This document shows, one piece after another, positions 25,490 through 33,891 of a stretch of DNA of 64,000 nucleotides. Origin of the DNA: Phycisphaerales bacterium (GTDB taxonomy: Bacteria > Planctomycetota > Phycisphaerae > Phycisphaerales > UBA1924). Location of the stretch: NCBI GenBank assembly GCA_022072615.1, contig JAJVHS010000042.1, positions 1 through 64,000 of the forward strand, given 5' to 3'. Each line of letters begins with the position of its first letter. The first letter of the stretch is position 1. A model generated the notes under the pieces. That model ran no database searches, was not told where the DNA came from, and saw only the letters and a list, made by a program, of their open reading frames with translations. The translations under genes and the position numbers were made by a program.

Positions 25490-26611
25490 TCATTCCTTCT
25501 GCAGATCGAGGTCCTCGTCCCACTCGGCGCGTCCGACCTTCCCGCCTTCCTTGTGAACCTTATCAGTAAGGTCAGCTGGATTTTTGCTCTTGTCGATCAT
25601 CTCCTCGGCGGAGATCATGCCGCGCTTGAAGAGCGACCAGAGGTGGTCATCCAGGAGCTGCATGCCGAATTTGCGCCCGGTCTGGATCGCCGAGTCGATT
25701 CGGAAGGTCTTGGCTTCGCGGATCAGGTTGGCGATCGCCGGGGTAACCACCAGGAACTCATACCCGGCGACCATGCCCGGGGTATCGATCCGCGACAGAA
25801 GCACCTGGCTGAGGACGCAGATCAGCGCGGTGGAGAGCTGGACGCGGATCTGGTTCTGCTGGGCCTGGGGGAAGGCGTCGACGAGGCGGTCGATCGTCTT
25901 GGCCGCACCGGTGGTGTGGAGGGTTGCGAACACCAGGTGGCCGGTTTCGGCGGCTCGGACGGCCGCTTCGATGGTTTCCAGGTCTCGCATTTCACCGACG
26001 AGGATGACGTCGGGGTCCTGGCGGAGCACGCGGCGGAGGGCCTCGGCGAACGACGGGACGTCGTCGTGGATGGCTCGCTGGTTGATGATGGACTTCTTGT
26101 GGTAGTGGTAGTACTCGATCGGGTCTTCCATCGTGACGATGTGCCGATCCATGTTCATGTTGACGTAGTCAATCATCGTCGCCAGCGAGGTGGTCTTTCC
26201 CGAGCCGGTCGGGCCGGTGACGAGGAAGAGGCCGCGGGGTCGGCGGATGAGGTCGCGGACGATTTCCGGGAGACCGATCTGTTCGAAGGTGAGCAGTTTG
26301 TTCGGGATTCGCCGCAGGACCATGGCGAGGTCGCCGCGCTGGCGGAAGACGCTGGTACGGAAGCGGGCGGCGTCGCCGTAGGCGAAGCCGAAGTCGGTCC
26401 CCCCCACTTCGGCGAGTTCCTGCTGGTTTCGCTCGGGGGTGATGGCCTTCATGAGCGAGACCATGTCGTCGGAGTCGAGGACCTTGGTCTTGAGGTTCTG
26501 AAGGTGGCCGTGGAGGCGGACGGTGGGCGGCCTGCCGACGGTGAGGTGAAGGTCGCTGGCGCCGGTCTTGACGACGGTGTCCAGCAGGCGGTCGATCTGC
26601 ATCTGCGACAT
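25490..26611 (-). CDS. pilT: Pilus retraction ATPase PilT
   Basis: This 373-residue hexameric ATPase drives pilus disassembly and twitching-type retraction. I chose ATG 26611 (MSQMQIDRLLDTVV) because AAGGG lies just upstream and the N terminus matches PilT. An ATG at 26626 is the alternative. Seen in order are ASDLHLTVGRPP, GPTGSGKTTSLATMIDYVN (Walker A), VTMEDPIEY (Asp box), ILVGEMRDLETIEAA (Walker B), GHLVFATLHTTGAAKTIDR (His box) and TPAIANLIRE, a variant of the PilT-specific AIRNLIRE motif. Unlike the neighbouring GspE-type ATPases it has no MshEN domain and no tetracysteine. Its presence argues for a retractable pilus rather than only a secretion system. Confidence 0.94.
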   Translation of the reverse strand: MSQMQIDRLLDTVVKTGASDLHLTVGRPPTVRLHGHLQNLKTKVLDSDDMVSLMKAITPERNQQELAEVGGTDFGFAYGDAARFRTSVFRQRGDLAMVLRRIPNKLLTFEQIGLPEIVRDLIRRPRGLFLVTGPTGSGKTTSLATMIDYVNMNMDRHIVTMEDPIEYYHYHKKSIINQRAIHDDVPSFAEALRRVLRQDPDVILVGEMRDLETIEAAVRAAETGHLVFATLHTTGAAKTIDRLVDAFPQAQQNQIRVQLSTALICVLSQVLLSRIDTPGMVAGYEFLVVTPAIANLIREAKTFRIDSAIQTGRKFGMQLLDDHLWSLFKRGMISAEEMIDKSKNPADLTDKVHKEGGKVGRAEWDEDLDLQKE

Positions 26612-26679
26612 CGTGGGCCCTTGCATCAAACGGCTCGGTCGGAGCGGGTGCTCGTTCCGAGCGGGGGAACGGACGTGGG

Positions 26680-28419
26680 TTACGCCGCGGCGCCTGCCGA
26701 GACGTTGTCGAGGTCAACCTGGGTGGAACGGGCGATTTCTTCGGGGGTGCTCCGGCCGGTCATGATCTTGATCTTGCCGTCGGCGACGAGGGGCCGCATG
26801 CCCGACTGGAGTGCCGCGCGGCGGAGTTCGGAGACGGGGGCGAGCTTGAAGGCCAGGTCGCGGATCGCCGCGTTCATGACCATCATCTCGAAGATGCCCT
26901 GTCGGCCGCGGTAGCCGGTGCGGACGCAGTTGTCGCAGCCGGCGCCCTTCATGACCTTGCCGACGGCTTCCTCGGGGGTGATGCCGGTGAGCTGGAGGTA
27001 CTTGTGGTCGGGCTCGGGGTCCACGACCTTGCACTGCTTGCAGATGATGCGGATGAGCCGCTGGGCGAGGACGGCCTGGATGGAGGAAGCGACGAGGAAG
27101 GGCTTGACGCCCATGTCGATGAGTCGGGTGATGGCCGAGGGCGCGTCGTTGGTGTGGAGGGTGGAGAAGACCAGGTGTCCGGTGAGCGCGGCCTGGATCG
27201 CGATTTCGGCGACTTCCTTATCGCGGATTTCGCCCACCAGGATGATGTTGGGCGCCTGGCGGAGCATGGACTTGAGGATGGCCGAGAAGGTGAGGCCGAT
27301 GGTCTCGCGGACCTGGCACTGGTTGATGCCCGTGAAGTTGTATTCGACGGGGTCTTCGGCGGTGATGATCTTCTTGTCGGGGCGGTTGAGGGTGTCGAGC
27401 GCGGAGTAGAGGGTGGTGGTCTTGCCCGAACCGGTGGGGCCGGTGACGAGGAAGATGCCGTTGGGCCGGCGGATGATCTTGTTGAAGGAGGCGAGGGTGT
27501 CGGGCTCGAAACCGATGTTGACCAGGCCGATGCGGACGGATTCGGGCCGCAGAATACGGAGCACGACGCTCTCGCCGTGGTAGGCCGGACAGGCGGAGAC
27601 GCGGAAGTCGATCTGGACGTCGTTGACGGGCAGCTTGATGCGGCCGTCCTGCGGGACGCGCTTCTCGGCGATGTTCATCGACGACATCAGCTTGACGCGC
27701 GAGAGCAGGGCGTTCTGCATGCGCGAGGGCAGGTTGTCGCGCTCGATGCAGACGCCGTCGATGCGGTAGCGGAGCCGGACGCGGTCGGCCATGGGCTCGA
27801 TGTGGATGTCGCTTGCCCGCATGTTCACCGCCTCGGTGAGGATGCGGTTGCACAGGCGGACGATGGGGGCGTCTTCGCTGGCGATGTCGATGGACTTGTC
27901 CATCGACCGGTCGACCGAGCGGTCGACGGTGCGGTCCATGGACTCGGAGATGAGGGACTCGGTCGGCGCGACCTGCTTCTCGGTCTTGGAGCCGCCGCCG
28001 TCGAGGAACTTCTTGATCTGGCTCCGGGGGGCGAGCTTGGGCTCGACCTCGACGTTGAGCCGGAAGCGGAGCATGTCGAGCATCTCGAGGTCCATCGGGT
28101 CATGGATGACCAGCTGGAGCCGCCCGTTGCTCTTGGACATGGGCAGGACGAGGAACTTCTTGACCAGGTCGTCGGGGACGAGCTTGAGGTCGATCTTGGA
28201 GGACATGCCCGGGGCGGCGATGTCCACGTACTCCATGCCGAACTGGTGAGCCAGGGCCTTGCAGACCTGGTCCTCCTTGGCGAAACCCAGTTCAACGAGG
28301 GAATCACCCATCCGCTTGCCGGAGGCCTTGGCGGTCTGGGCGGCCTTGTCGGCCTGAGCCGTGTTGATGATGCCCCACCCCACGAGGATCTCGCCGAGCT
28401 TCTTCTTGGATCGTGCCAT
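26680..28419 (-). CDS. Second PilB/GspE-type assembly ATPase
   Basis: This 579-residue paralogue of the 23079 gene starts with an MshEN domain (KKLGEILVGWGIINTAQAD, MGDSLVELGFAKEDQV). A linker at about residues 158-180 is built from 4-residue steps (MDRT, VDRS, VDRS, MDKS, IDIA). The ATPase core has ASDIHIEP, GPTGSGKTTTLYSAL, IITAEDPVEYNF, ILVGEIRDKEVA and LVFSTLHTND. CKQC and CDNC form the zinc site. It opens the minus-strand locus, 68 bp upstream of pilT. Two assembly ATPases beside one retraction ATPase suggest either two machines sharing PilC or specialised partners. Confidence 0.93.
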   Translation of the reverse strand: MARSKKKLGEILVGWGIINTAQADKAAQTAKASGKRMGDSLVELGFAKEDQVCKALAHQFGMEYVDIAAPGMSSKIDLKLVPDDLVKKFLVLPMSKSNGRLQLVIHDPMDLEMLDMLRFRLNVEVEPKLAPRSQIKKFLDGGGSKTEKQVAPTESLISESMDRTVDRSVDRSMDKSIDIASEDAPIVRLCNRILTEAVNMRASDIHIEPMADRVRLRYRIDGVCIERDNLPSRMQNALLSRVKLMSSMNIAEKRVPQDGRIKLPVNDVQIDFRVSACPAYHGESVVLRILRPESVRIGLVNIGFEPDTLASFNKIIRRPNGIFLVTGPTGSGKTTTLYSALDTLNRPDKKIITAEDPVEYNFTGINQCQVRETIGLTFSAILKSMLRQAPNIILVGEIRDKEVAEIAIQAALTGHLVFSTLHTNDAPSAITRLIDMGVKPFLVASSIQAVLAQRLIRIICKQCKVVDPEPDHKYLQLTGITPEEAVGKVMKGAGCDNCVRTGYRGRQGIFEMMVMNAAIRDLAFKLAPVSELRRAALQSGMRPLVADGKIKIMTGRSTPEEIARSTQVDLDNVSAGAAA

Positions 28420-28877
28420 GCAGTTCTCGCGTGAGCCCTTTTTCTCGATTCGAATCCACGAGCGGCGGGGCCGTGAGGCCGTTGCTGCGCGTGTTCAGGC
28501 TGGCGGGTCAGTCGATGTCGCGACGCGGGAATCAATGGTTGAAGACCCGAGCGGACGCCTGACGACCCCAGCCCTTCCTCTTTCAGACCCGCATGGTAGC
28601 GGGCCGGAGTGCCTGCTCGCTCCCCGCCCAGCCGACACCCGCAGCCGTCACGGGATCGACCGGCGGAGCGGTCGACCTTCGTGAACCCACCGGACGCACA
28701 TCCGGGCCGCCACGGCTTGGAATCAGGGTCGAGCGGGCATTATGACCGCAAACGTCCCTTCCCGCAATTCGCTCGGCGCGGCCGTCGGGTTCCGTTTCCC
28801 GTGGTACGGTGGATGCCCCGGTCTGGATACTGTGCGCTGGTTTCATGGCGTGGACGCAGATCGGAGGGCCGATTCGC
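28420..28877. other. Divergent 458-bp gap between the ATPase gene and coaB
   Basis: No gene is supported in this gap, which must hold the promoters of both flanking units. I could not find a sigma70-type box pair that I would defend on either strand. CCGTGAGGCCG-like and CGACCGGCGGAGCGGTCG partial inverted repeats occur but without T-runs. Confidence 0.4.
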
Positions 28878-29537
28878 ATGCGACCGAGCGTTCTCATCAC
28901 GGCTGGCCCGACGCACGAGCCGATCGACGCGGTCCGATACATCGGCAACCGCAGTTCGGGCCGGCTGGGGGTGGCGCTGGCGAACGAGGCGGGACGCCGC
29001 GGCTGGCCGGCCACGCTGCTCCTGGGCCCGGTGCAGGTCGGCCCGAGCGAATCGGCGGTCCGCGTGCGGCGGTTCGTGACGTGCGAGGACCTCCGGGGGC
29101 TTCTGGGTGAGGAGGCCCCGCGAGCGGACGTGGTCATCATGGCCGCGGCCGTGGCCGACTATCGCCCACAGAGAGATACGGTGCTCGCGGGCGGGAAGTT
29201 CAGAAGGACGCAGGGGCCGCTGGCACTGCAGCTCGAACCGACGCCCGACCTGATCGCCGAGGTTGCGGCGAAGCGGACGTCGGGGCAGTTGCTCGTAGCC
29301 TTCGCGCTGGAGCCGGCGGCGGAGGTCGTGAGCTCGGCGAGGGAGAAGCTGGTTCGCAAAGGCGTGGACCTGGTGATCGGCAACCCTCTCGAAACGATGA
29401 ATTCGGAGCGGATCGAGGCGGTGGTGGTCGGGCGGGATGGCGGTGAAGTGCGTCCCGGCGCGATGAGCAAGGTGGAGTTTGCGGGGTGGGTGATGGATCA
29501 GATGGCGGCGTGGGTGAACGCGAAGGGGAGCGGGTGA
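28878..29537 (+). CDS. coaB: Phosphopantothenoylcysteine synthetase domain protein (CoaB)
   Basis: This 219-residue protein starts at ATG 28878 after GGAGGG. It contains only the CoaB half of the usual CoaBC fusion: VLITAGPTHEPIDAVRYIGNRSSGRLG is the nucleotide-binding start, ADVVIMAAAVADYRP the middle block, and KGVDLVIGNPLE the C-terminal motif. CoaB joins 4'-phosphopantothenate to cysteine using CTP or ATP. No CoaC decarboxylase is adjacent, so it would have to be elsewhere. A gap of about 90 bp separates it from the lipoprotein gene downstream. Confidence 0.88.
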   Translation: MRPSVLITAGPTHEPIDAVRYIGNRSSGRLGVALANEAGRRGWPATLLLGPVQVGPSESAVRVRRFVTCEDLRGLLGEEAPRADVVIMAAAVADYRPQRDTVLAGGKFRRTQGPLALQLEPTPDLIAEVAAKRTSGQLLVAFALEPAAEVVSSAREKLVRKGVDLVIGNPLETMNSERIEAVVVGRDGGEVRPGAMSKVEFAGWVMDQMAAWVNAKGSG

Positions 29538-29627
29538 GGGGAAGCGAGTGAGCGAGTCAGGGAAGCGGTCGTTCGTGGGGACGCTCGGCGCTTGTGGTGG
29601 GAGGCGGGAATGGGATGGGAGCCTGGG

Positions 29628-30230
29628 ATGATCCGGCGGCTGCTGCGTTGCCCGGTGCAAAGGCACTTGCGCTGGGGCGTGCTCGGGCTGGTCATCGGGT
29701 TCGGGATGTCCGTCCCGGGCTGCGAGCAGGACGCCGGTCCGCCGGTGGCGATGCAGGACGGGTGGCGCGAGTTCGAGGGGACGTGGAGCGGGGCCGGCAT
29801 GCGGCGGACGATCCCGGTCGGCGGCGAACGACGGGCCTCCATCATCGAACTTCGCGGGACGATGCTGCTCGCCGGCGCGGGGCGCCCGGGGGTTGGATTC
29901 CGAGCGGAGATCATCGCCCTGGTTGACAGCGCGTCGGGTCTGGAGGGCCGGGGCGTCTGGATCGATGAACGCGGCGACGAGGTGTACAGCGAGCTCACGG
30001 GCGAGGGCACGCGCGAGAACAACCGGATCGTGGGGACCTTCGTCGGCGGGACGGGCCGGTACTCCGGCGTGAGCGGGGGTTACGAGTTTGCATGGCAGTA
30101 CGTCATCGAGTCGGACGATGGTTCGCGGGCGGGTCGGTCATTCGAGGGTGTGCCGATCCAGGGACGCGCGGTGGGGCTCAAGGGTCGCTACCGCGTCGAA
30201 CCCTCGACGGCCCCGGGAGCGGATCAATGA
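29628..30230 (+). CDS. Predicted lipoprotein of unknown function
   Basis: The ATG at 29628 (MIRRLLRCPVQRHLR) follows GGGAG and gives 200 residues. In-frame starts at 29592 and 29610 would add a poor N terminus. A hydrophobic segment (WGVLGLVIGFGM) leads to the lipobox SVPGC, so the mature protein is probably lipid-anchored. The body is a beta-rich domain with GTWSGAGMRRT near its start and FVGGTGRYSGVSGGYEFAWQYV near its end, the latter resembling the allene-oxide-cyclase-like/DUF3224 barrel ending GGTGxYxGVxG. Its stop overlaps the transporter start (ATGA), so the two are co-translated. Confidence 0.72.
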   Translation: MIRRLLRCPVQRHLRWGVLGLVIGFGMSVPGCEQDAGPPVAMQDGWREFEGTWSGAGMRRTIPVGGERRASIIELRGTMLLAGAGRPGVGFRAEIIALVDSASGLEGRGVWIDERGDEVYSELTGEGTRENNRIVGTFVGGTGRYSGVSGGYEFAWQYVIESDDGSRAGRSFEGVPIQGRAVGLKGRYRVEPSTAPGADQ

Positions 30231-31630
30231 CCGGCGTCGTCCTGCTGGCCAAGCGCGCGGCGCCGTTCGCGATCGCGGCGGGCGTGTGGTTCTCGCCGGT
30301 CCCCGCCGGGCTGACCGCGGAAGCCTGGCACCTGTTTGCGATCTTCGTCGCGGCGATCGCGTGCGTGCTGCTGGGGTCGTTCCCGCTGCTCACGGCGTCG
30401 ATGCTCGCCGTGGCGACCATCGTCCTCACCAGGACGATCACGCCGGCGCAGGCGTTCGCGGGCTTTGCGAACGCGAGCGTGCTGCTGGTCGTGATCGCGT
30501 TCATCGTGGCGCAGGCGGTGGTGAAATCGGGGCTCGGGCGGCGGATCAGCCTGCTCATGGTGAGCCGGTTCGGCGGGTCGCCGCTGGGGCTTGCGTACAG
30601 CCTTGTCCTGACGGACGCGGCGATTGCGCCCGCGTTCCCGAGCAATACGGCGCGCGGGGGCGTGCTCTTCCCGATCGTGCTGTCGATCGCCAAGGGCGCG
30701 GGGTCGGAACCCGACAGCGCCGAAGGACGGCGGCTGGGCGGGTACCTGATGTTCTGCTCGATGGCGAGCCTCGCGGTCTCGTCGGCGCTGTGGCTGACGG
30801 CGACATCCGCGAACCCGATCGGCGTGCAGATCGCCCAGAACGCCGGGATTGACCTTTCCTTCGGGTCGTGGCTGCTGGCGTCGTCGGCACCGACGATCGC
30901 GGCGATCCTGGTGCTGCCGCCGCTGGTTCGCCGGCTCTTCCCGCCGGGCGTGGGGAAGACCCCCGAAGCGCCCGCGGCGGCTCGCAGGGACCTGGCCGGC
31001 ATGGGGCCGATGTCGCGGGCGGAGTGGATCACGGCGGTGACGTTCATCGTGATGGTCGCGGGGTGGGTGTCGGGCAGCGCGCTGAACCTCAACGGCACCG
31101 CGGTGGCGTTCATGGGACTCGGTGTGCTGCTGGTGACGGGCGTGCTGACGGTGGACGACATCTGCAAGCAGGGCGACACGCTGGTGACATTCCTGTGGCT
31201 GGCGGTGCTGTTTGCGATGAGCGCCCAGTTGAACGAGCTGGGGTTCATGCACTACGTGGGCGAGCGGCTGGCGTCCCGGCTGGGCGGGCTTCCGTGGCCT
31301 GCGCTGTACGTCACGCTGGTGGCGCTCTACGTGGGGCTGCACTACTTCTTCGTGAGCCAGACGTCGCAGGTGCTCGCGCTGCTGGCCGTGTTCCTGGATG
31401 TCGGCGTGCGGGGCGGGGTGCCCGCGCCGCTGATGGCGCCGGGGCTGCTCTTTGCGAGCAGCTACTTCTCGGTGATCACGCCGCAGGGCGGCAGCCAGAA
31501 CATCATCTTCGTGGCGAGCGGGTACCTCAAGCAGGGCGAACTGTACCGGCTGGGGCTGTTTGTGACCCTCGCGTTCATGGTGGTGTACCTGGTGATCGGG
31601 ACGCCGTGGCTGCTGCTGGTGAATCGGTGA
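30227..31630 (+). CDS. DASS/SLC13-family anion:sodium symporter
   Basis: This 467-residue inner-membrane protein has about 11-12 hydrophobic segments. TAEAWHLFAIFVAAIACVLLGSFP is the usual N-terminal pair. The paired hairpin motifs typical of CitT/SLC13 are visible as PSNTARGG (about 143-150) and, in the second half, TPQGGSQNIIF (about 420-430), the counterpart of the SNT-type substrate/sodium site. The family imports or exchanges di- and tricarboxylates or sulfate with sodium or by antiport. The exact substrate cannot be told. It overlaps the upstream lipoprotein gene by 4 bp. Confidence 0.88.
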   Translation: MTGVVLLAKRAAPFAIAAGVWFSPVPAGLTAEAWHLFAIFVAAIACVLLGSFPLLTASMLAVATIVLTRTITPAQAFAGFANASVLLVVIAFIVAQAVVKSGLGRRISLLMVSRFGGSPLGLAYSLVLTDAAIAPAFPSNTARGGVLFPIVLSIAKGAGSEPDSAEGRRLGGYLMFCSMASLAVSSALWLTATSANPIGVQIAQNAGIDLSFGSWLLASSAPTIAAILVLPPLVRRLFPPGVGKTPEAPAAARRDLAGMGPMSRAEWITAVTFIVMVAGWVSGSALNLNGTAVAFMGLGVLLVTGVLTVDDICKQGDTLVTFLWLAVLFAMSAQLNELGFMHYVGERLASRLGGLPWPALYVTLVALYVGLHYFFVSQTSQVLALLAVFLDVGVRGGVPAPLMAPGLLFASSYFSVITPQGGSQNIIFVASGYLKQGELYRLGLFVTLAFMVVYLVIGTPWLLLVNR

Positions 31631-31655
31631 CGGAGCCGCCTTCCTACCGTCAACC

Positions 31656-33713
31656 ATGGCGAAGCAGGAACGCGGGCCGAGGAAGAACCAGGGGCACGGC
31701 GGGCGGGGAACCGGGCCCGGCGCAGGCCGGCGCGGCAGTGACTTTTCCGGTGGGCGGACGGGGGGACGGAAGTACCCACTGGCGGGCAAGCCGCCAGTGG
31801 CACGGGATGGTCATCCACGGGCGGACAGGCCGCCAGTGGCACGGGGGAATCGGCGACCGGTGCGTGACCGCGACGACTTTGCGGACGCAAGCACGGCGGC
31901 CCGAGATCCGGCGGACATCGGCCTGGGCGTGCGGCTGGTGTATGAAGATGAAGACGTCGTGGTCGTGGACAAGCCGTTCGGGCTGGTGACGGCGCCGATG
32001 CCGGGCACGCCGGAGCACGAGAACCCGGAACTCCGCGAGCGGAGCGTGTTCGGCGTCGTGAAGCGGTACGTGAAGGATCAACGGCGCCAGCGCGGGACGC
32101 GCGTGTGGATCATCCATCGGCTCGATAAAGAGGCAACGGGGCTGCTGGTGTTCGCGGTGAGCGACCGGGCGTACGAGCAGCTCAAGGAGGAGTTCCGGAC
32201 CAAGCGGGCGCACCGACTGTACATGGCGGTGGTTGAAGGGGAGATCACGCAGGACGTGCCCGTGCTGCCGGGGCGTACACCGCAGCCCGCATCGGGGATC
32301 ATCAAGAGCGCGCTGGTGGAAGGACCCGACGGGCTGATGAGGTCGGCGGGGGCAGCGCATGGGGCGCGCGGCAGCGACGAGCGGGGCGATCGGCGGGGGC
32401 GGGCGCCGCGTCCGCTCGCACCCGGCGAGGGGCAGAACGCGGTCACACACTGGCGCGTGGTGGCGACGGGGGCGGGGCGGACGCTGGTGCAGCTCCGGCT
32501 CGACACCGGGCGGAAGAACCAGATCCGGGTTCACATGAAGGAGATGGGTCACCCGCTGGTGGGCGACCTGCGGTACGGGGGCCGATCGAACCCGATCGCT
32601 CGGCTGTGCCTGCACGCGACCGAGCTTGGGTTCACTCACCCGGCGACGGGGCAGGTGGTGCGGTTTTTCTCGCCGCCCGCGCAGGCGTTCTATGGGCTCG
32701 TGGATCAGCGGCCGCCGGAGAATTCGCTCGCGGGCGCACGGCCGTCGATCGTGGGCGAGCCGCCGGCGGTGGCGAGAAGTTCGGCTTTGAAGAAGGAGTC
32801 GGCGGGCGCACGGGAGGGTGGCCGCGACGCGTCGGATACATCGTGGGATCACGTGGCGGAGTGGTACGACAAGCTGATCGACGAGCGGCGGAGCGACCAT
32901 CACGAGAACGTGATCCTGCCGGGCGTGCTCCGGCTGCTGCGCCCGGTGGCGGGGATGCGGGTGCTCGACCTTGCGTGCGGGCAGGGCGATTTCTGCCGGC
33001 GGCTCAGCGGGCTCGGCGTGCGGGCGGTGGGCGTGGATGCGTCAACGAAGCTGATCGAAGCGGCGAGGAATGCGAGCGAGGGTTCGGCGGGCGGTGCGGA
33101 TGAGAACGACGGGGGCGAGGGAAACGCTGAGCCGGTGTTCGTGGTGGGCGATGCTCGGGAGCTTGGGGCGGTGGCGGGGTTGAGCGCGGGGGGCGACGAG
33201 AAGTTCGACGCGGTAACGAGCATCATGGCGCTGATGAACATGGACCCGCTCGGCCCGGTGCTCGGTGGCGTGGCGGAGGTGCTCAAGCCCGGCGGTTCGC
33301 TGGTGTTCGTCATCCTGCATCCGGCGTTCCGGGCGCCCGGGCAGACGTCGTGGGGATGGGAAGGCGAGAGGCATCAAGCAAGAAGGCACGCAGGCACGGA
33401 GGCACAGAAGCACGGAGGGGAAAGGCAGTACAGGAGGGTGGATGGGTACTTGTCGCCCGGGCAGATGCCGATCGTGATGAACCCCGGGAAGGCGGCGCAC
33501 GGGGCCGAGCCGGTGACGACGTGGACGTTCCACAGGCCGATCCAGGCGTACGCGAAGCTGCTCAGCGAAGCGGGGTTCGTGATCGAGATGATCGAGGAGT
33601 GGCCGAGCGCGAGGCGGAGTTCGCCCGGCCCGCGAGCGGCGGAGGAGAACCGCGCGCGGCGGGAGATCCCGATGTTCCTGGCGGTGCGGGCGAGAAAAGC
33701 GGACGCGATGTGA
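31656..33713 (+). CDS. RluA-family pseudouridine synthase fused to a SAM methyltransferase
   Basis: One uninterrupted 685-residue frame. Residues 1-85 are Gly/Arg/Pro-rich and partly encoded by repeat DNA. Residues about 90-350 are an RluA-type synthase with VVVVDKPFGL, WIIHRLDKEATGL (catalytic Asp about 157) and GRKNQIRVHM. These enzymes isomerise uridine in rRNA or tRNA. Residues about 390-685 are a class I methyltransferase with WYDKLIDE, VLDLACGQGDFC (about 434-445) and FVVGDAREL. A 24-residue insert (about 569-592: GERHQARRHAGTEAQ and following) is translated repeat DNA. The fusion suggests two modifications on one RNA, or a methyltransferase of unrelated target fused by chance. Confidence 0.85.
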   Translation: MAKQERGPRKNQGHGGRGTGPGAGRRGSDFSGGRTGGRKYPLAGKPPVARDGHPRADRPPVARGNRRPVRDRDDFADASTAARDPADIGLGVRLVYEDEDVVVVDKPFGLVTAPMPGTPEHENPELRERSVFGVVKRYVKDQRRQRGTRVWIIHRLDKEATGLLVFAVSDRAYEQLKEEFRTKRAHRLYMAVVEGEITQDVPVLPGRTPQPASGIIKSALVEGPDGLMRSAGAAHGARGSDERGDRRGRAPRPLAPGEGQNAVTHWRVVATGAGRTLVQLRLDTGRKNQIRVHMKEMGHPLVGDLRYGGRSNPIARLCLHATELGFTHPATGQVVRFFSPPAQAFYGLVDQRPPENSLAGARPSIVGEPPAVARSSALKKESAGAREGGRDASDTSWDHVAEWYDKLIDERRSDHHENVILPGVLRLLRPVAGMRVLDLACGQGDFCRRLSGLGVRAVGVDASTKLIEAARNASEGSAGGADENDGGEGNAEPVFVVGDARELGAVAGLSAGGDEKFDAVTSIMALMNMDPLGPVLGGVAEVLKPGGSLVFVILHPAFRAPGQTSWGWEGERHQARRHAGTEAQKHGGERQYRRVDGYLSPGQMPIVMNPGKAAHGAEPVTTWTFHRPIQAYAKLLSEAGFVIEMIEEWPSARRSSPGPRAAEENRARREIPMFLAVRARKADAM
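31776..31845. repeat. Hairpin repeat CCACTGGCGG...CCGCCAGTGGCACGGG inside the RluA fusion gene
   Basis: CCACTGGCGG (31776-31785) and CCGCCAGTGG (31791-31800) form a perfect 10-bp inverted repeat with a 5-nt loop, followed by CACGGG. CCGCCAGTGGCACGGG recurs at 31830-31845. They encode the PLAGKPPVARDGHPRADRPP region in frame. A different stem with the same CAGTGGCACGGG ending occurs at 33780-33820. Confidence 0.85.
33381..33424. repeat. GAAGGCAC-type repeat inserted in a methyltransferase coding sequence
   Basis: About five degenerate AAGGCACR units ending in GGAGGGGAAA match the intergenic family at 10852-10883. Here they lie inside the methyltransferase domain and are read through in frame as HQARRHAGTEAQKHGGE. 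Confidence 0.85.
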
Positions 33714-33734
33714 GCGCGAGCGGGACGGCGGAAA

Positions 33735-33820
33735 ATTCAAAGTTGAAAGTTCAAAGTTCAAATGGGGAACGGGGTCGAGCACTGACCTCGTCGCAGAGCC
33801 TCCGAGGTCAGTGGCACGGG
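33735..33820. repeat. TTCAAAGTTGAAAG-type repeat plus hairpin element
   Basis: Positions 33735-33762 are three 8-10-bp TTCAAAGT/TGAAAGT steps. Just after, CACTGACCTCG (33780-33790) and CGAGGTCAGTG (33803-33813) form a perfect 11-bp inverted repeat followed by GCACGGG. The hairpin may also act as a terminator for the RluA fusion gene, but it has no T-run. Confidence 0.8.
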
Positions 33821-33891
33821 AGAAGAGCTGAAGCGATGGCGGGCGAGCCGCGAGCGGCACGGGGCCACGCTGGTTGAGCGGAAGGTTCGAA

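Noticed and set aside
23079..28419. The two GspE-type ATPase genes as a recent tandem duplication
   Set aside because: Outside the ATPase motifs their sequences and linkers differ strongly, so the duplication would be old. They are better treated as distinct paralogues.
31776..31845. Insertion sequence remnant
   Set aside because: The inverted repeats are only 10 bp around a 5-nt loop, with no transposase fragment. They fit a hairpin repeat family better.
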